Positions 11,205-20,765 of a DNA stretch of 64,000 nt are shown here, one piece after another. This stretch comes from Hymenopus coronatus (taxonomy: Eukaryota; Arthropoda; Insecta; Mantodea; Hymenopodidae). The DNA is taken from positions 388,205,132 to 388,269,131 of the forward strand of contig CM060900.1 of NCBI GenBank assembly GCA_030762935.1, read 5' to 3'. The notes beneath the pieces are model-generated. The model was not told the DNA's origin and ran no database searches. It worked only from the letters and a program-made list of their open reading frames with translations. A program made the translations under genes and the position numbers. Position 1 is the stretch's first letter; every line of letters begins with the position of its first letter.

Positions 11205-12284
11205 CAGGGTTATTCAAAAAGAAAGAACACATTTCAAACTTTCATTGCTTCCAAACTACAAAAGGTAGAAGCATGATTCCAACGTTCATGGAGAGAGAGA
11301 GAGAGAAAGTTTACAATTGAAATAGCGCGGGGTTAGAAGTTCCAATCACGGCCGCATTGGCGTTGTTGTTTGTTGTTGTATGTCTGTGGTGAAATGGCGG
11401 CGACACCTCAAGAGAAATCATTTTGTGTGCTGCAATTAGCAAACTAGAGTCCATTGTTGCAGTTCAACGAGCATTTCACCGTCAGTTTAATAAACAATCG
11501 CCGCGTCACAAGCAAATTTACGAGTGGCATCGAAAATTCGTGAATGATGATTGCATGTGCAAAAGGAAAAGCACGGGACGTCCTCGCTCATCGGACGCGA
11601 ATGTCGAGCATATTCGTACACTATACCAAAGGATCCCAAAGAAATCCACATCACGAGCAAGCAACCAACGGTATGACGAGTTCCAAAACATCGTCTGCAC
11701 CTGAAGTCATACAAACTGCAGTTATTGCAAGCATTGAATCCTGACGACCACAACAAAAGTTACGAATTGAACATTTGCATGTTAGAAGATGTGGAAGAAG
11801 ACAATTTTACTCAGCGATTAATATTTTTCCAATGAATTTTTTTCAGGCAAGATGGTGCCCCACCTCATTTCTCTTACCACGTCCGACATTACTTGAATAA
11901 CCCATTTTCAGGACGTTGGATTGGAAGAGGAGGAGTAGATCAACTTTATCGCCGGTGGCCTCCCAGATCTTCAGATCTCACTCCATGTGATTTTTATCTA
12001 TGGGGACCGTGTTTTTATCCCTCCTATGCCTGGCACTCTTGAAGAACTACGACATCGAATTGTTGAAGCTGTAAATTCGATAACTTGAGACCAGCTGATT
12101 CGTGTGTGGCAAGAAATGTGCCACCGTTTTGACATATGTCGTGAAACACACGGTGCTCATAATGAATAAATATTATAAAATGAACACTTTTCTATCTCCA
12201 TGAACGTAGGAATCATGTTTCTATCTTTTGTAGTTTGGAAGCAATAAATATTTGAAATCTGTTCTTTCTTTTTGAATAACCCTG
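11205..12284 (+). mobile_element. Complete but defective mariner-type DNA transposon, 1080 bp
   Basis: The ends are inverted repeats of about 88 bp: CAGGGTTATTCAAAAAGAAA at 11205 and its reverse complement ending at 12284, with only a few mismatches over 11205-11292 and 12197-12284. A TA dinucleotide lies immediately outside both ends (11203-11204 and 12285-12286), the target duplication made by Tc1/mariner transposases. Inside is one transposase pseudogene. Long inverted ends plus TA make this a secure call. The high match of the two ends suggests a fairly young insertion. Confidence 0.95.
11394..12169 (+). pseudogene. Mariner transposase, frameshifted and internally deleted
   Basis: A cut-and-paste transposase relic. 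The frame opens with MAATPQEKSF at 11394 and shifts after about 16 codons. It then runs from 11423 through the N-terminal helix-turn-helix DNA-binding domain (VQRAFHRQFNKQS, YEWHRKFVND, KSTGRPRS) to about 11700. Further shifts are needed to follow LQLLQALNPDD and FTQRLIFF. The sequence jumps from there straight to RQDGAPPHF, so the first third of the DDE catalytic domain, with its first aspartate, is gone. The second catalytic aspartate (in QDGAPPH) and the third (in DLTPCDFYLWG) are still visible. The tail reads CRETHGAHNE before the stop. Non-functional. Confidence 0.9.
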
Positions 12285-12384
12285 TACATAAGCACGCAGA
12301 ACAGTACAGTTTTGCCAGCATTCGTGATTGTATGCTTTTGTTACGACGATTACTGTTTTACTCTGCTTATAGGCATAGTGTTAA

Positions 12385-12437
12385 ATAATAATGATAATAA
12401 TAACAATAATAATAATAATAATAATAATAATAATTAA

Positions 12438-12469
<32 letters not shown>

Positions 12470-12490
12470 GTAGTAGTAGTAGTAGTAGTA
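12385..12490. repeat. Palindromic (TAA)n-(TTA)n-(TAG)n microsatellite
   Basis: About 45 bases of TAA repeats meet about 38 bases of TTA repeats at AATTAATTTTATT, so the two arms are reverse complements and can form a hairpin. A run of TAG units follows. Open frames on both strands are artefacts. Confidence 0.95.
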
Positions 12491-12599
12491 TTTTCGATCT
12501 GTTTGTACTATTCTTGAATACGATATCACGGCGGCCTCTAATACAAACTTGGGAACTCCTCTCGATTAGCACGATTCTCTTAGGTTTCCGCTGATATGT

Positions 12600-12745
12600 A
12601 AAAGAAGTAGAACACAGGTCGGCCGCGCTAACACTGTCACTGACTGTTGTTTACGTTTATTTACCCCGTTGAGCTCTGTAGTTCTATAAACGTACGGACG
12701 GTTATCTGCGCACGTGAACTACTGCGCTTTTGCTTCACCTGATAT
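12600..12745 (+). repeat. Repeat family D, copy 1
   Basis: Contains TGACTGTTGTTTACGTTTAT and CCCGTTGAGCTCTGTAGTTC followed by a TATCTGCGCACGTG-like stretch. The same order of blocks occurs, diverged, at 18.94-19.20 kb and 58.27-58.56 kb. No tRNA-like head or terminal inverted repeat was found. Confidence 0.5.
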
Positions 12746-12754
12746 AAACTTACT

Positions 12755-13150
12755 GCACAAAAAATGTAGATTTCGTTAAAATACACAAGTTATGTCGTGT
12801 ATAGTTTCTTTCTAGAGCTATTCGTTTCAAATATATTCCCTTTTATTGCTTTTAATTTTCAAATACCTAAACGTTTCTCAAACGGTAAGTTCTCATCCGT
12901 TGATATCCCTTTTATTTTACTTCTGGCCATGGGAGTAGAACCAAATGTCAATGACAATGGTATAGCGACAGCTTTTCAAGGATTTGACTGTGGCTTTAAG
13001 CTCGTGTATTCCCTTATTACAAGGAAATGCACTTACAAGGAGCTAAGTAACAAAATAATTTCTGGTAATGTTTATCTTGATTCACATGATGTAGGTAATA
13101 CTTTTTTAAAAGAGTAATTTGTTTGTGGTACAGATAGAGCACGTCATGTT
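12755..13150 (+). repeat. Rep-A fragment, outer half
   Basis: Starts in the middle of the Rep-A consensus (AAAATGTAGATTTCGTTAAA) and runs through TTTCTCAAACGGTAAGTTCTC, AAGGATTTGACTGTGG and GGTAATGTTTATCTTGATTC to the outer end GGTACAGATAGAGCACGTCATG. It directly precedes the next same-strand copy. The 106-codon frame across it is not conserved in other copies. Confidence 0.7.
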
Positions 13151-14010
13151 AATATAACAAGTCAGACTTTTACTTTCTCTAGCACGTATGTATAATGTAC
13201 ATATTGGATAGAGAAGATATTGTATTCCACCAAAAAATTCGATGTCGAGATTTCACCGGAAATATATAGGTCCCCTGAGTCCGAAAAAAAATTATTTTCA
13301 CTACACATAGTGTATAGAGAAGGTATTATAACGTACCCAAAATGTAATACCAATATTTCACCGGAAATACATGTTTTGGGATACCCTGTACCCTAAAACA
13401 GCATTTTTAGAAAAAGGTTCGTGTGTGTCTGTGGGTGTGGACAGCATAGCTCAAAAACGAAAATACCGTTAAATACCAAACTCGTTATTTAAGTTTGGTA
13501 TATTCAAAGGATGTGACACAAAACTTTTCAAGAAAATGCCCCAATCCCAAACTACTCTTTACATGGAACATTTTTCGAAAATTTTGATGTTCTCAATTTT
13601 CACAATTTTGGATAAAATATTTTTATGAAAAACGAAATGTATATCTTGAATTTTCTGAGAATAGGCTCAGAAGACTTCTTCATTCTGGATGACCTTTGTA
13701 TAACTGGTAAATCGTAAGAGCCAGACAAAAACTTAGTACACAACAATGTAGATCTCATTAAATTACACAATTTATATAATGTACAATTTTTATATTTTGC
13801 AGTTAACCATTTTCGAGATATTCCGAGTAATTGGTTTCAGTTTCAAAGTACTTAAACTTTTCTCAAACAGGAAAAATCTTTCTTTTCGTCTTTCGTTTGT
13901 TTACTTCTAGCAAGCTAAGAGAACAAAATTTCAATTGTTTCACTCAGAGACCGGCTTATAAAGGATTTGATTATCACCTAAGCCTAGTGTATTCCGTTAT
14001 TTCCCTTCTA

Positions 14011-14692
14011 CGAGAGTCATTTTTTTTTCAACATGGTATAGGTTATAAATAAAAGACAAGTTCATAGAAAACAATTGTTTATTACTAAAAGTTTTGTACA
14101 CTTATGCTTACTTTTCAACATAATCACCGAAAAGATTGTGCACAAGCTTTGCAATACCCACTTCAAAAAATGTTGCCACTAATGATTTCAAATGAGCATT
14201 GGCGTTGTTTTGAAGATCTTCGTACTTTACGATGTTTGCGGAGAGCCATTCAAAACAATCGAAGAGGAATGCTGACTTCAGGAATTGTGTTGACCCATGT
14301 CAATGCTCGTCCACACACTGCTGGCACAACCCATCGGCTCCTTGAACAATTTCAATGGGACATTTTCGATCATCCTCCGTAAAGTTCTGACCTGGCACCC
14401 AGCGACTTTCACCTTTTCCGTGAACTGAAGACGTGGCTAGGAGGGCAGCACTTTGAAACGAACGAAGATCTTCAAAACAACGTCAATGCTCATTTGAAAT
14501 CATTGGTTGCAACAGTTTTTGAAGCGGGTACTGCAAAGCTTGTGCACAGGTACGATAAATGTCTCAATCTTTTCGGCGATTATGTTGAAAAGAAGCGATA
14601 AGTGTACAAAACTTTTAGTAATAAAATAGTTGTTTTCTATGAACTTGTCTTTTATTTATAACCTATCGGAAGTGGAAAAAAAACGGCCCTCG
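14011..14692 (+). mobile_element. Palindromic mariner derivative, 682 bp, TA-flanked
   Basis: The ends CGAGAGTCATTTTTTTTTC (left) and the complement of CGAGGGCCGTTTTTTTTCC (right) are flanked by TA at 14009-14010 and 14693-14694. The left arm (14011-14222) is an inverted copy of the whole right arm (14462-14692). This copy includes the last 45 or so codons of the transposase gene, not only the usual short terminal repeat. The left arm lacks about 18 bases present on the right, between AAAAGATTG and TGCACAAGC. The normal 5' end and the first two thirds of the transposase are absent. Confidence 0.92.
14221..14601 (+). pseudogene. Mariner transposase, C-terminal third, dead
   Basis: The frame reads RRAIQNNRRGMLTSGIVLTH, then VNARPHTAGTTHRLLEQ, FDHPP, a stop codon at 14380, and on in the same frame as SSDLAPSDFHLFRELKTWL, KLVHRYDKCLNLFGDYVEK, with a stop at 14599. 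This is the C-terminal half of a mariner DD34D catalytic domain. The second catalytic aspartate position (normally HDNARPH) is valine here, and a stop sits just before the SSDLAPSD motif that carries the third aspartate. The N-terminal DNA-binding region and first aspartate are missing. It could only be mobilised in trans. Confidence 0.9.
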
Positions 14693-14840
14693 TACTTACA
14701 AAGAAACAACTACATTACACCAATTCTGGGAATGTTTATCTTGACTAGCATGACATATGTAAAAATATTCTTTTATAAGGAATATTTTTTTATATGGAAA
14801 CAACTAGAAAAAGTCATGTGGTGGAATACATTGGATTTTT

Positions 14841-15384
14841 CTCCAAGTAACTTCCGAAATAAACAAGAAAATGCATGGTAATGCCATCCCATGCGTGTTC
14901 CAAATGAAGGGTGCGGAATAGAAGAGTTTACCCTACATTTCTCGAGAGCTCTACGGTTATTGCTTAATTTCCGTGTAAATGTTCCCATCGTTGGAGCCCT
15001 GTTTGACCCCGAGTACCACATTATATAGACCGGAATAGTTAACAGCGAATGAAATGGTAGTATTTTGGAATTGTTTTTAACTCTCCTGCAGCACTACGTG
15101 CCAGTATTTATAGCGCACACCACCACTTTATTCTCCCATTGAGAACGTGTCTGCAGAGATAATGATACAGGTAGTTTTGCAGTGTTTGTAACGATACAGC
15201 AACGCGGTATCATTCTTACACCAAAATCTAGGTTCAATTGCATATGTTGATTTTATACTGGCAATAAATAATCTAACAAGGCATTTATTTCAAGTATCTC
15301 GACAATCGTCATGGCGTCATTCTTTGGAAAATGTAGTGAAGAAATTTATTATCACGGCAAAGATGTTGACAGCTATGAAAAAGT
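14841..15384. other. Intergenic DNA, nothing recognised
   Basis: No repeat or coding motif recognised. The 82- and 83-codon frames at its left edge overlap the Rep-A end and look spurious. Confidence 0.45.
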
Positions 15385-15634
15385 AAGTAAAACATCTGAT
15401 GTGCTCCATTCACATGACTTTCTCTACCTGTGACGAAAAGAAAATATTCTTACAAAAGGTTATTATTTTCTCTACATCATCCGAATCAAGAAAAACATGA
15501 GCAGAATTCCCTTATTACTTGCTTTCTTGTAATTAGAAAGTAATATAGGAATGCACTAAACCAAAGCAATTGTCCAATCGTTTAAAAATGTTAAAATTGT
15601 AATCTTTAACAAGGAATGTCTCGAAAATGGTTAA

Positions 15635-15638
<4 letters not shown>

Positions 15639-15700
<62 letters not shown>
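15639..15700. repeat. (TA)n microsatellite
   Basis: About 31 uninterrupted TA units within the left arm of the Rep-A palindrome; the right arm has no array at the equivalent place. Confidence 0.98.
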
Positions 15701-15702
<2 letters not shown>

Positions 15703-15805
15703 TTTTCATATTTTGTTCAGTAAGTTTTTCTCATCTCTTACGGTTTACCAGTTATTCAAAATTCATCTAGAATGAAGAGATCTTCAGAAGCTGTTCCAAG
15801 AAAGA

Positions 15806-15807
<2 letters not shown>

Positions 15808-15844
<37 letters not shown>
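15808..15844. repeat. (TA)n microsatellite
   Basis: About 18 TA units, also confined to the left arm of the Rep-A palindrome. Confidence 0.97.
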
Positions 15845-15846
<2 letters not shown>

Positions 15847-16469
15847 TATTTGCCGTGTAAATATCTATAATCAAAACCGTTACTCATTTTTGAGAAAAAC
15901 GAATATTTCAAACATGTTTCCATGTAAATGTTAGTTTGAATTGAAAAATTTTGTTGAAAATATTTGGAACATTTTTCGAAATTTTCGATTTTATAAATTA
16001 TTTCTCTAGCGATTTTGATGAAAATGTCGGATTTTAAATATGTTTACATTGCATATGTTCTCTTCATTTTGGATGACTTTTGCATATCAGGTAAAACGTA
16101 CGAGATAGACAAAGCTTAAAAAATGTAGATATCGTTAAAACACACAATTTATGTCATATACATTTTTGTCATTGGTTTCAATTGTAAAATACTTAAACTA
16201 TTCTCAAATGGGAAGGTCTTCACCATATCACATCTCTTTTGTTTTTCTCACCTATAGCTTTAAAGGAGTTGACTTTTCCTTTAGCCTTGTATATTCTCAT
16301 ATTGCCCTTCTACTTATAAAGAACTAAGTAATAAGGCCATTTCTGGTAATGTTTATCTCTTTAAGTATTATGTAAATAGAAGAATAATATTTTGTAAGAA
16401 GAGTTTGTTTGCAGAAGAGATAGAGAAAGTAAGTGAATGGAACACATCAGATATTTTTCACAACGAAGT

Positions 16470-18230
16470 CACTTATTTTCAAAATAACTTCAAAATACCG
16501 TAATTGGGCTATTTGTGTATGATTTTTTTAAAAGATTGCTCTCTTATCAATGGGTTCAGCTGATGTTGACGTGTATTGCACTTTTGCAGAACATTAATGT
16601 AGGTCAGATATGCTTGAGTGAGCAAACGCCATGAACCTGTCTTTCATTCAAATTGCAATGCTGATGCCTCGATCAGGGAGTGAGCCAGCACCCAGAAAGG
16701 GGACAATGGGGTCAACTTCAAACACTTCTGTGTGACGTCATTGTATAACTGTGCCTACACACTTTCCTGAAAAGAAAGAATGAATATTTTCTGGTTTTAT
16801 TGACATTTTATACGGTGTGGGGTTGGGAGTGGTACTTCGCACGGGATCTGCCTGACGAAAGTTGGTGTGGATTACTTGCAGTTCCGGTTGGCGGTCCTCT
16901 GCCCCGCATTTGTTTGTACCCCTCCAAATATCGTAAGGATAACTGTCAGAGAACTATCTTTATCTCAGAGTCTTTGCAAATAAGAGAATGTCACATAGTA
17001 GGTATACTACTTCGAATATTTCCCAATTTCTCCCCCGCACGGACGTGGCAGAGAAAGTAAACGTTTCAGTCATGCTGTATTTTGAAGAGGATGCCTTTAA
17101 GAAAACAAAAGGCTACTTTAGGCTCAGAAGCTTATAAAAGGTATAGTGAGTCTGTGTTGAAGGAATTTATTAGTAAAGAAGAAAAAAAGTTGGAGAAATA
17201 GATTAATATATATATAGGAATATCTTCTAATGAAACTAAATCAGATGGAAAAAACTTAATTTTACTGGAAATAATTTGTAGCTATCTTTATTTACAAGAT
17301 GGGGAACAACAAGAAACGCAAGTATTGTTAAGGTAACTCAATGAGGTATTGCATTGTAGTTAACAGAACTGATGCTTTTGGCATTTCCACATTTCCCTGT
17401 ACATATACAGATATCAAGCCTTATTTCTCCGTTCCACAAGAATCATAAGAAATTAAATGGCATTCAGAGTTGGGTCTTTTGGGTGCTAAAAGTCATTAGC
17501 GGAATAACAAACTCCGGATAGCCTTCAGACGGAATTTCACACTATGGACGCTGCAGAACTACAGAGTGTGGACCATGAAACTATCAGATGTCATCTAGAT
17601 GATACAGAGTGAAATTCAGGCCAATATGAAACAGAAATAATATGTGTTTTTATTCTTTTGTAAGTACAGCAGTTATATTCACTGGGTTTGCTAACTTCGA
17701 TTATATAAAACTCTGTGATAGCATTTTAATGCTATTAAATATAGTACTGTACAGAATATCCTAATTTTATATGTTGTTTTTGTTGAGCCTTTATTCTGGG
17801 TATATCGTCACCTAAAATGCTTGTTTGACCGATTAACTTATAATTTTCTGTGAACTTCAGGACTAAAAATACTCAGGTATCTGTTTCTAAACTTCATAAT
17901 TAACAACATTGTTTGAAATGAATTTTACAAACTTGATATTAGAAATCTAAACGGGACAGATAAAATGATGTGTTTCTCTTCTTTTCTTGCACACTTCTTT
18001 GAATTTCTAAAAAGAAACTCCAATATACCTTTCCTTAGAATATTAAAATTAAATATAATACTAATTGTAATGAAATTTTAAATAGGTTATATCAAACCAT
18101 CTGATCGGTGAAGAACATTAAATTAAGGCATAAACTAAGAACAACGGATTAATATGCCCACTGGATAGTCTTTATATTACATTACCACCGATGCTAAAAT
18201 GTTGGAGTAACTTAACAAAAACGTTCGACT
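16470..18230. other. Intergenic DNA, nothing definite
   Basis: Between 16660 and 17060 the composition is more balanced and an 86-codon frame opens (16800-17060) without any family motif; this may be an old repeat. The rest is AT-rich and featureless. Confidence 0.4.
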
Positions 18231-18234
18231 TTAA

Positions 18235-18490
18235 ACTATTTTCAAACATAGGTGGGTTCTTCTGAAAATATTCGTGTTGCATTCTTCCAACTGAAATACT
18301 AAGTTTGGTTTTTAAGTTATGCTGTCCAGAAACACAGAAACAAAGGACCTGTTTCTAATTTTTTTGGATTCACGGGACTTCGAAACATGTATTTGCAGTA
18401 CATCAAGTTATCGTTTTAGGGGTGGAATACAATACCTTCCCTGCCTACGTGTACATTGTGCATACGTGATCAAGGAAGCATAAAGTCTAT
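18235..18490 (-). repeat. Rep-A fragment, inner end, minus strand
   Basis: Carries the minus-strand phrases AAGTTTGGTTTTTAAGTTATG, GGGTGGAATACAATACCTTC and the hairpin region ACGTGTACATTGTGCATACGT at the inner end. The outer half is missing. Confidence 0.7.
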
Positions 18491-18939
18491 ATTTTAATTA
18501 TGACAGATGGTTATAATAGGTATCAAAAAATAAGTTTCTTTTTGTTGTTCACAATTCAATAAAGTGTCTGCTACTCCTAGCACTTTAAAGAACATAATTA
18601 AAGCTGTTTTCTCGCTATCGCCAGTGCCAATGATAATATACTGACACTAATTGTTTACAGTGGAATGCATGATTCACCGGCTAGCTGGGCTTGACGTGAT
18701 AAATAGATGCCCTCTATTCACCTTGGTCCGATTTCGGATAGGTTGCTGTTCATGTTCGTTTCTTTCGACACAGTGAGGAAATTTGTGTTAAGGCTTTAAG
18801 AACATAAAGACTTTGAGGTGTGCAGTTGTACTTATTAATCATGATACAGTATATTACTGGCGGTAACGTGTTAGTTCAGCATGTTTGCTACTGTACCTAT
18901 ATTTCCAGATTCTCTGTTTAACGCGCGATAGACTTCACT
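18491..18939. other. Intergenic DNA, nothing recognised
   Basis: No repeat or coding motif recognised. Confidence 0.45.
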
Positions 18940-19195
18940 TATCTCTTTGGTTATCAGTGGAGACGGTGAGCGGGTCGCTCTCATTAGAAGTGTAAACGAA
19001 GGTCACTCACGCCTCTTGCTCACTGACTGGTTTTAGTTTGAAATAGTCCCGTTGAGTTCTGCAACTCTTCTAATGCACAGAGGGATATATGCACACGTCA
19101 AACAGCTGACACTCGCTGGTATGATCACAAATGTAACTAATCTCGCCTCACATGAATCTGAGCACTGCTACTGCTAATTCTCCTATTGTAAACTT
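18940..19195 (+). repeat. Repeat family D, copy 2
   Basis: Shares with 12.6 and 58.4 kb the block order TAAACGAAGGT, CTGACTGGTTTTAGTTTGAA, GTCCCGTTGAGTTCTGCAAC and then GGATATATGCACACGTC. Diverged but collinear. Terminal structure not determined. Confidence 0.5.
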
Positions 19196-20215
19196 TACAA
19201 AATATATTTCCCCCACTTACGTTTATCTGTCTTTATAATGGATGGATATGGTCGTTCTAGATATTACCGCTCGCTTGCATTTCACATTATATTAGTGGAT
19301 GATGTTGTCACATGACAGTCTAGTGACGTCTCCAGTTTACTCCATTATTTACCAAATTTGTGACGAAACCTGGCCTTGCCCTAAGGTGATCATGCATCAG
19401 TGAAATTGACGAAAAATTGTGGCAAATGAAAAAAAAAAAAAAAAGAAGTTACTTTGTTTAATAATCAGACGCTGTGAACTCTAAAATGAAAGAAAATATA
19501 ACGTTTTTATCACTTGACTAACCTTAATTATAAACGTGTAGGCGCATGCTTATTAATAGATATTTCCAAATTTAAACCCTATTGTCTCGCAAATTCTTTT
19601 AAAACACTTTTCCATGCTCAAAAAGTTTACACGAGGCATATTTTCATTAATTTGTTTAAAAATTGTTAAACTTCCTCTCAAAAGCCATTAAAGAAACCGA
19701 TCATACTGCTTTTCGAAGTAATGCAACAATTTTGGTAAACAGATTATTCAATTTTGAAAAATCATGAGTTTTAGAGAGTACGAAAACTAATAATTTTTCT
19801 GCATTAATTGGGGCTAGTATAAAATAGAATATGACAGCTCTGTTTGTAAATTTATTTACTGTAAGACTGCGCACTTTACTGAATACTTAAAAAATGCATA
19901 ATGTGGTATTTTTGCTAGAATAACGAATTTGGACAATTAAAAGTATTTTTAAATGACTAGGTAAGTTAGAATTTGGATACATGACAGACATATCACTATT
20001 ATTGTGTAAAAATCGGTAAAATGTCAATAAAATACCCTACATACTGTGGATTTTTCAAATTTGACAGATGCATTACCTTAACGGCACCCTGGAGTGGTTT
20101 CCTAACTCGATACGGTCAGTATCAGAAACAACTTTGCATTTCATTATACAATAGCGAGCAAGCAGTTCTTCTTACACGCGCTATGTTCACAAATGCATAG
20201 CGTTGCCCTTAACAC
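19196..20215. other. AT-rich intergenic DNA, nothing recognised
   Basis: Contains a 16-base A run near 19430 and no other recognisable element. Confidence 0.45.
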
Positions 20216-20219
20216 TGAG

Positions 20220-20765
20220 AGAAATGGCTACGCGGTAACCTACAGGCTTACATTTGGAAGGTCCCGGGTTCGAACCCCGTAGCACAGGTCACTGAGAATA
20301 CGTTTTTTCGAACTTTCCCTGGGTCGGTAGGTGAATGCTTCAGTGGTTTCTCTTCTAATGTGAAGTTTTTGTCCACTATTTTCTGTCCCCATCATTTCCT
20401 ACATCTATTTCGGGGTTGAAGAGACAGGTGACGGCATTCGGTGTGTTATTGATGGGCGGTAACACGCGCTTTGGGAAGGTTTATACCACTGGAATAGGTT
20501 GGACTATTCATAGATCTAGTTTCTGGGAGCGTTACTGGGCCTTTGGAATCCCTGGTGGCTCTGGGCTTGTTATCATGACTGACCGGTGTGCGAAAAGGTT
20601 CTACCTGGAACCGTTAGGAACCCATCCGCACTTGCGCGCATCGTCACCCAGATCTGTCTCTTTCAGAGTCTCCTCCTTATCCTTCATTCCCATAGGTCAC
20701 GTTGAAGGCAAAAAGAGTAATTCTGGCCTATTAGTGGTGCTAAGCACCGGTTCCCCTTCGTGATG
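20220..20765 (+). mobile_element. SINE with tRNA-like head and conserved core
   Basis: The head has TGGCTACGCGGTAACCTACAG and a canonical B box GGTTCGAACCCCG at 20268. The core TTTCCCTGGGTCGGTAGGTG continuing AATGCTTCAG (about 20311-20345) is the counterpart of the cores at 8.68 and 61.2 kb. The section 20400-20765 is GC-richer and ends near a TGCTAAGCACCGG stretch. It may be the SINE body or a second element, and the 115-codon frame there has no family signature. Confidence 0.65.

Larger units (their letters stand above)
13160..14840 (+). repeat. Rep-A copy, near full length, split by a mariner
   Basis: The inner end is TTTTACTTTCTCTAGCACGT at 13168 with the ATGTATAATGTACAT hairpin. Diagnostic blocks follow in order, up to TTCCGTTATTTCCCTTCTA at 14010. 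The mariner derivative occupies 14011-14692. Rep-A resumes at 14693 with TACTTACAAAGAAACAACTA and reaches its outer end TAGAAAAAGTCATGTGGTGG near 14825. The uninterrupted site is seen in the copy at 16.3 kb (CCCTTCTACTTATAAAGAAC), which confirms both the insertion point and the TA duplication. Without the insert the copy is about 1.0 kb. Confidence 0.85.
15385..16460. repeat. Rep-A near-palindrome, 1.07 kb
   Basis: The left half (about 15385-15945) is a minus-strand Rep-A arm and the right half (about 15955-16460) a plus-strand arm. The outer ends are mirror images: CATCTGATGTGCTCCATTCA at 15391 and GAATGGAACACATCAGAT ending near 16454. The blocks TTACCAGTTATTCAAAATTC (left) and GCATATCAGGTAAAACGTAC (right) occupy equivalent positions. 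Both arms meet near AACATTTTTCGAAATTTTCG, well outside the usual inner hairpin, so the inner part of both arms is lost. The left arm has gained two TA arrays. Confidence 0.8.

Noticed and set aside
12797..13117. 106-codon frame as a gene
   Set aside because: It lies entirely in a Rep-A fragment, and the same positions in other Rep-A copies carry stops and shifts.
20225..20290. Possible true tRNA gene
   Set aside because: A-box- and B-box-like sequence is present, but the acceptor stem does not close, and SINE core sequence follows at once. The same holds for the heads at 9.2, 26.3, 30.4 and 42.1 kb.
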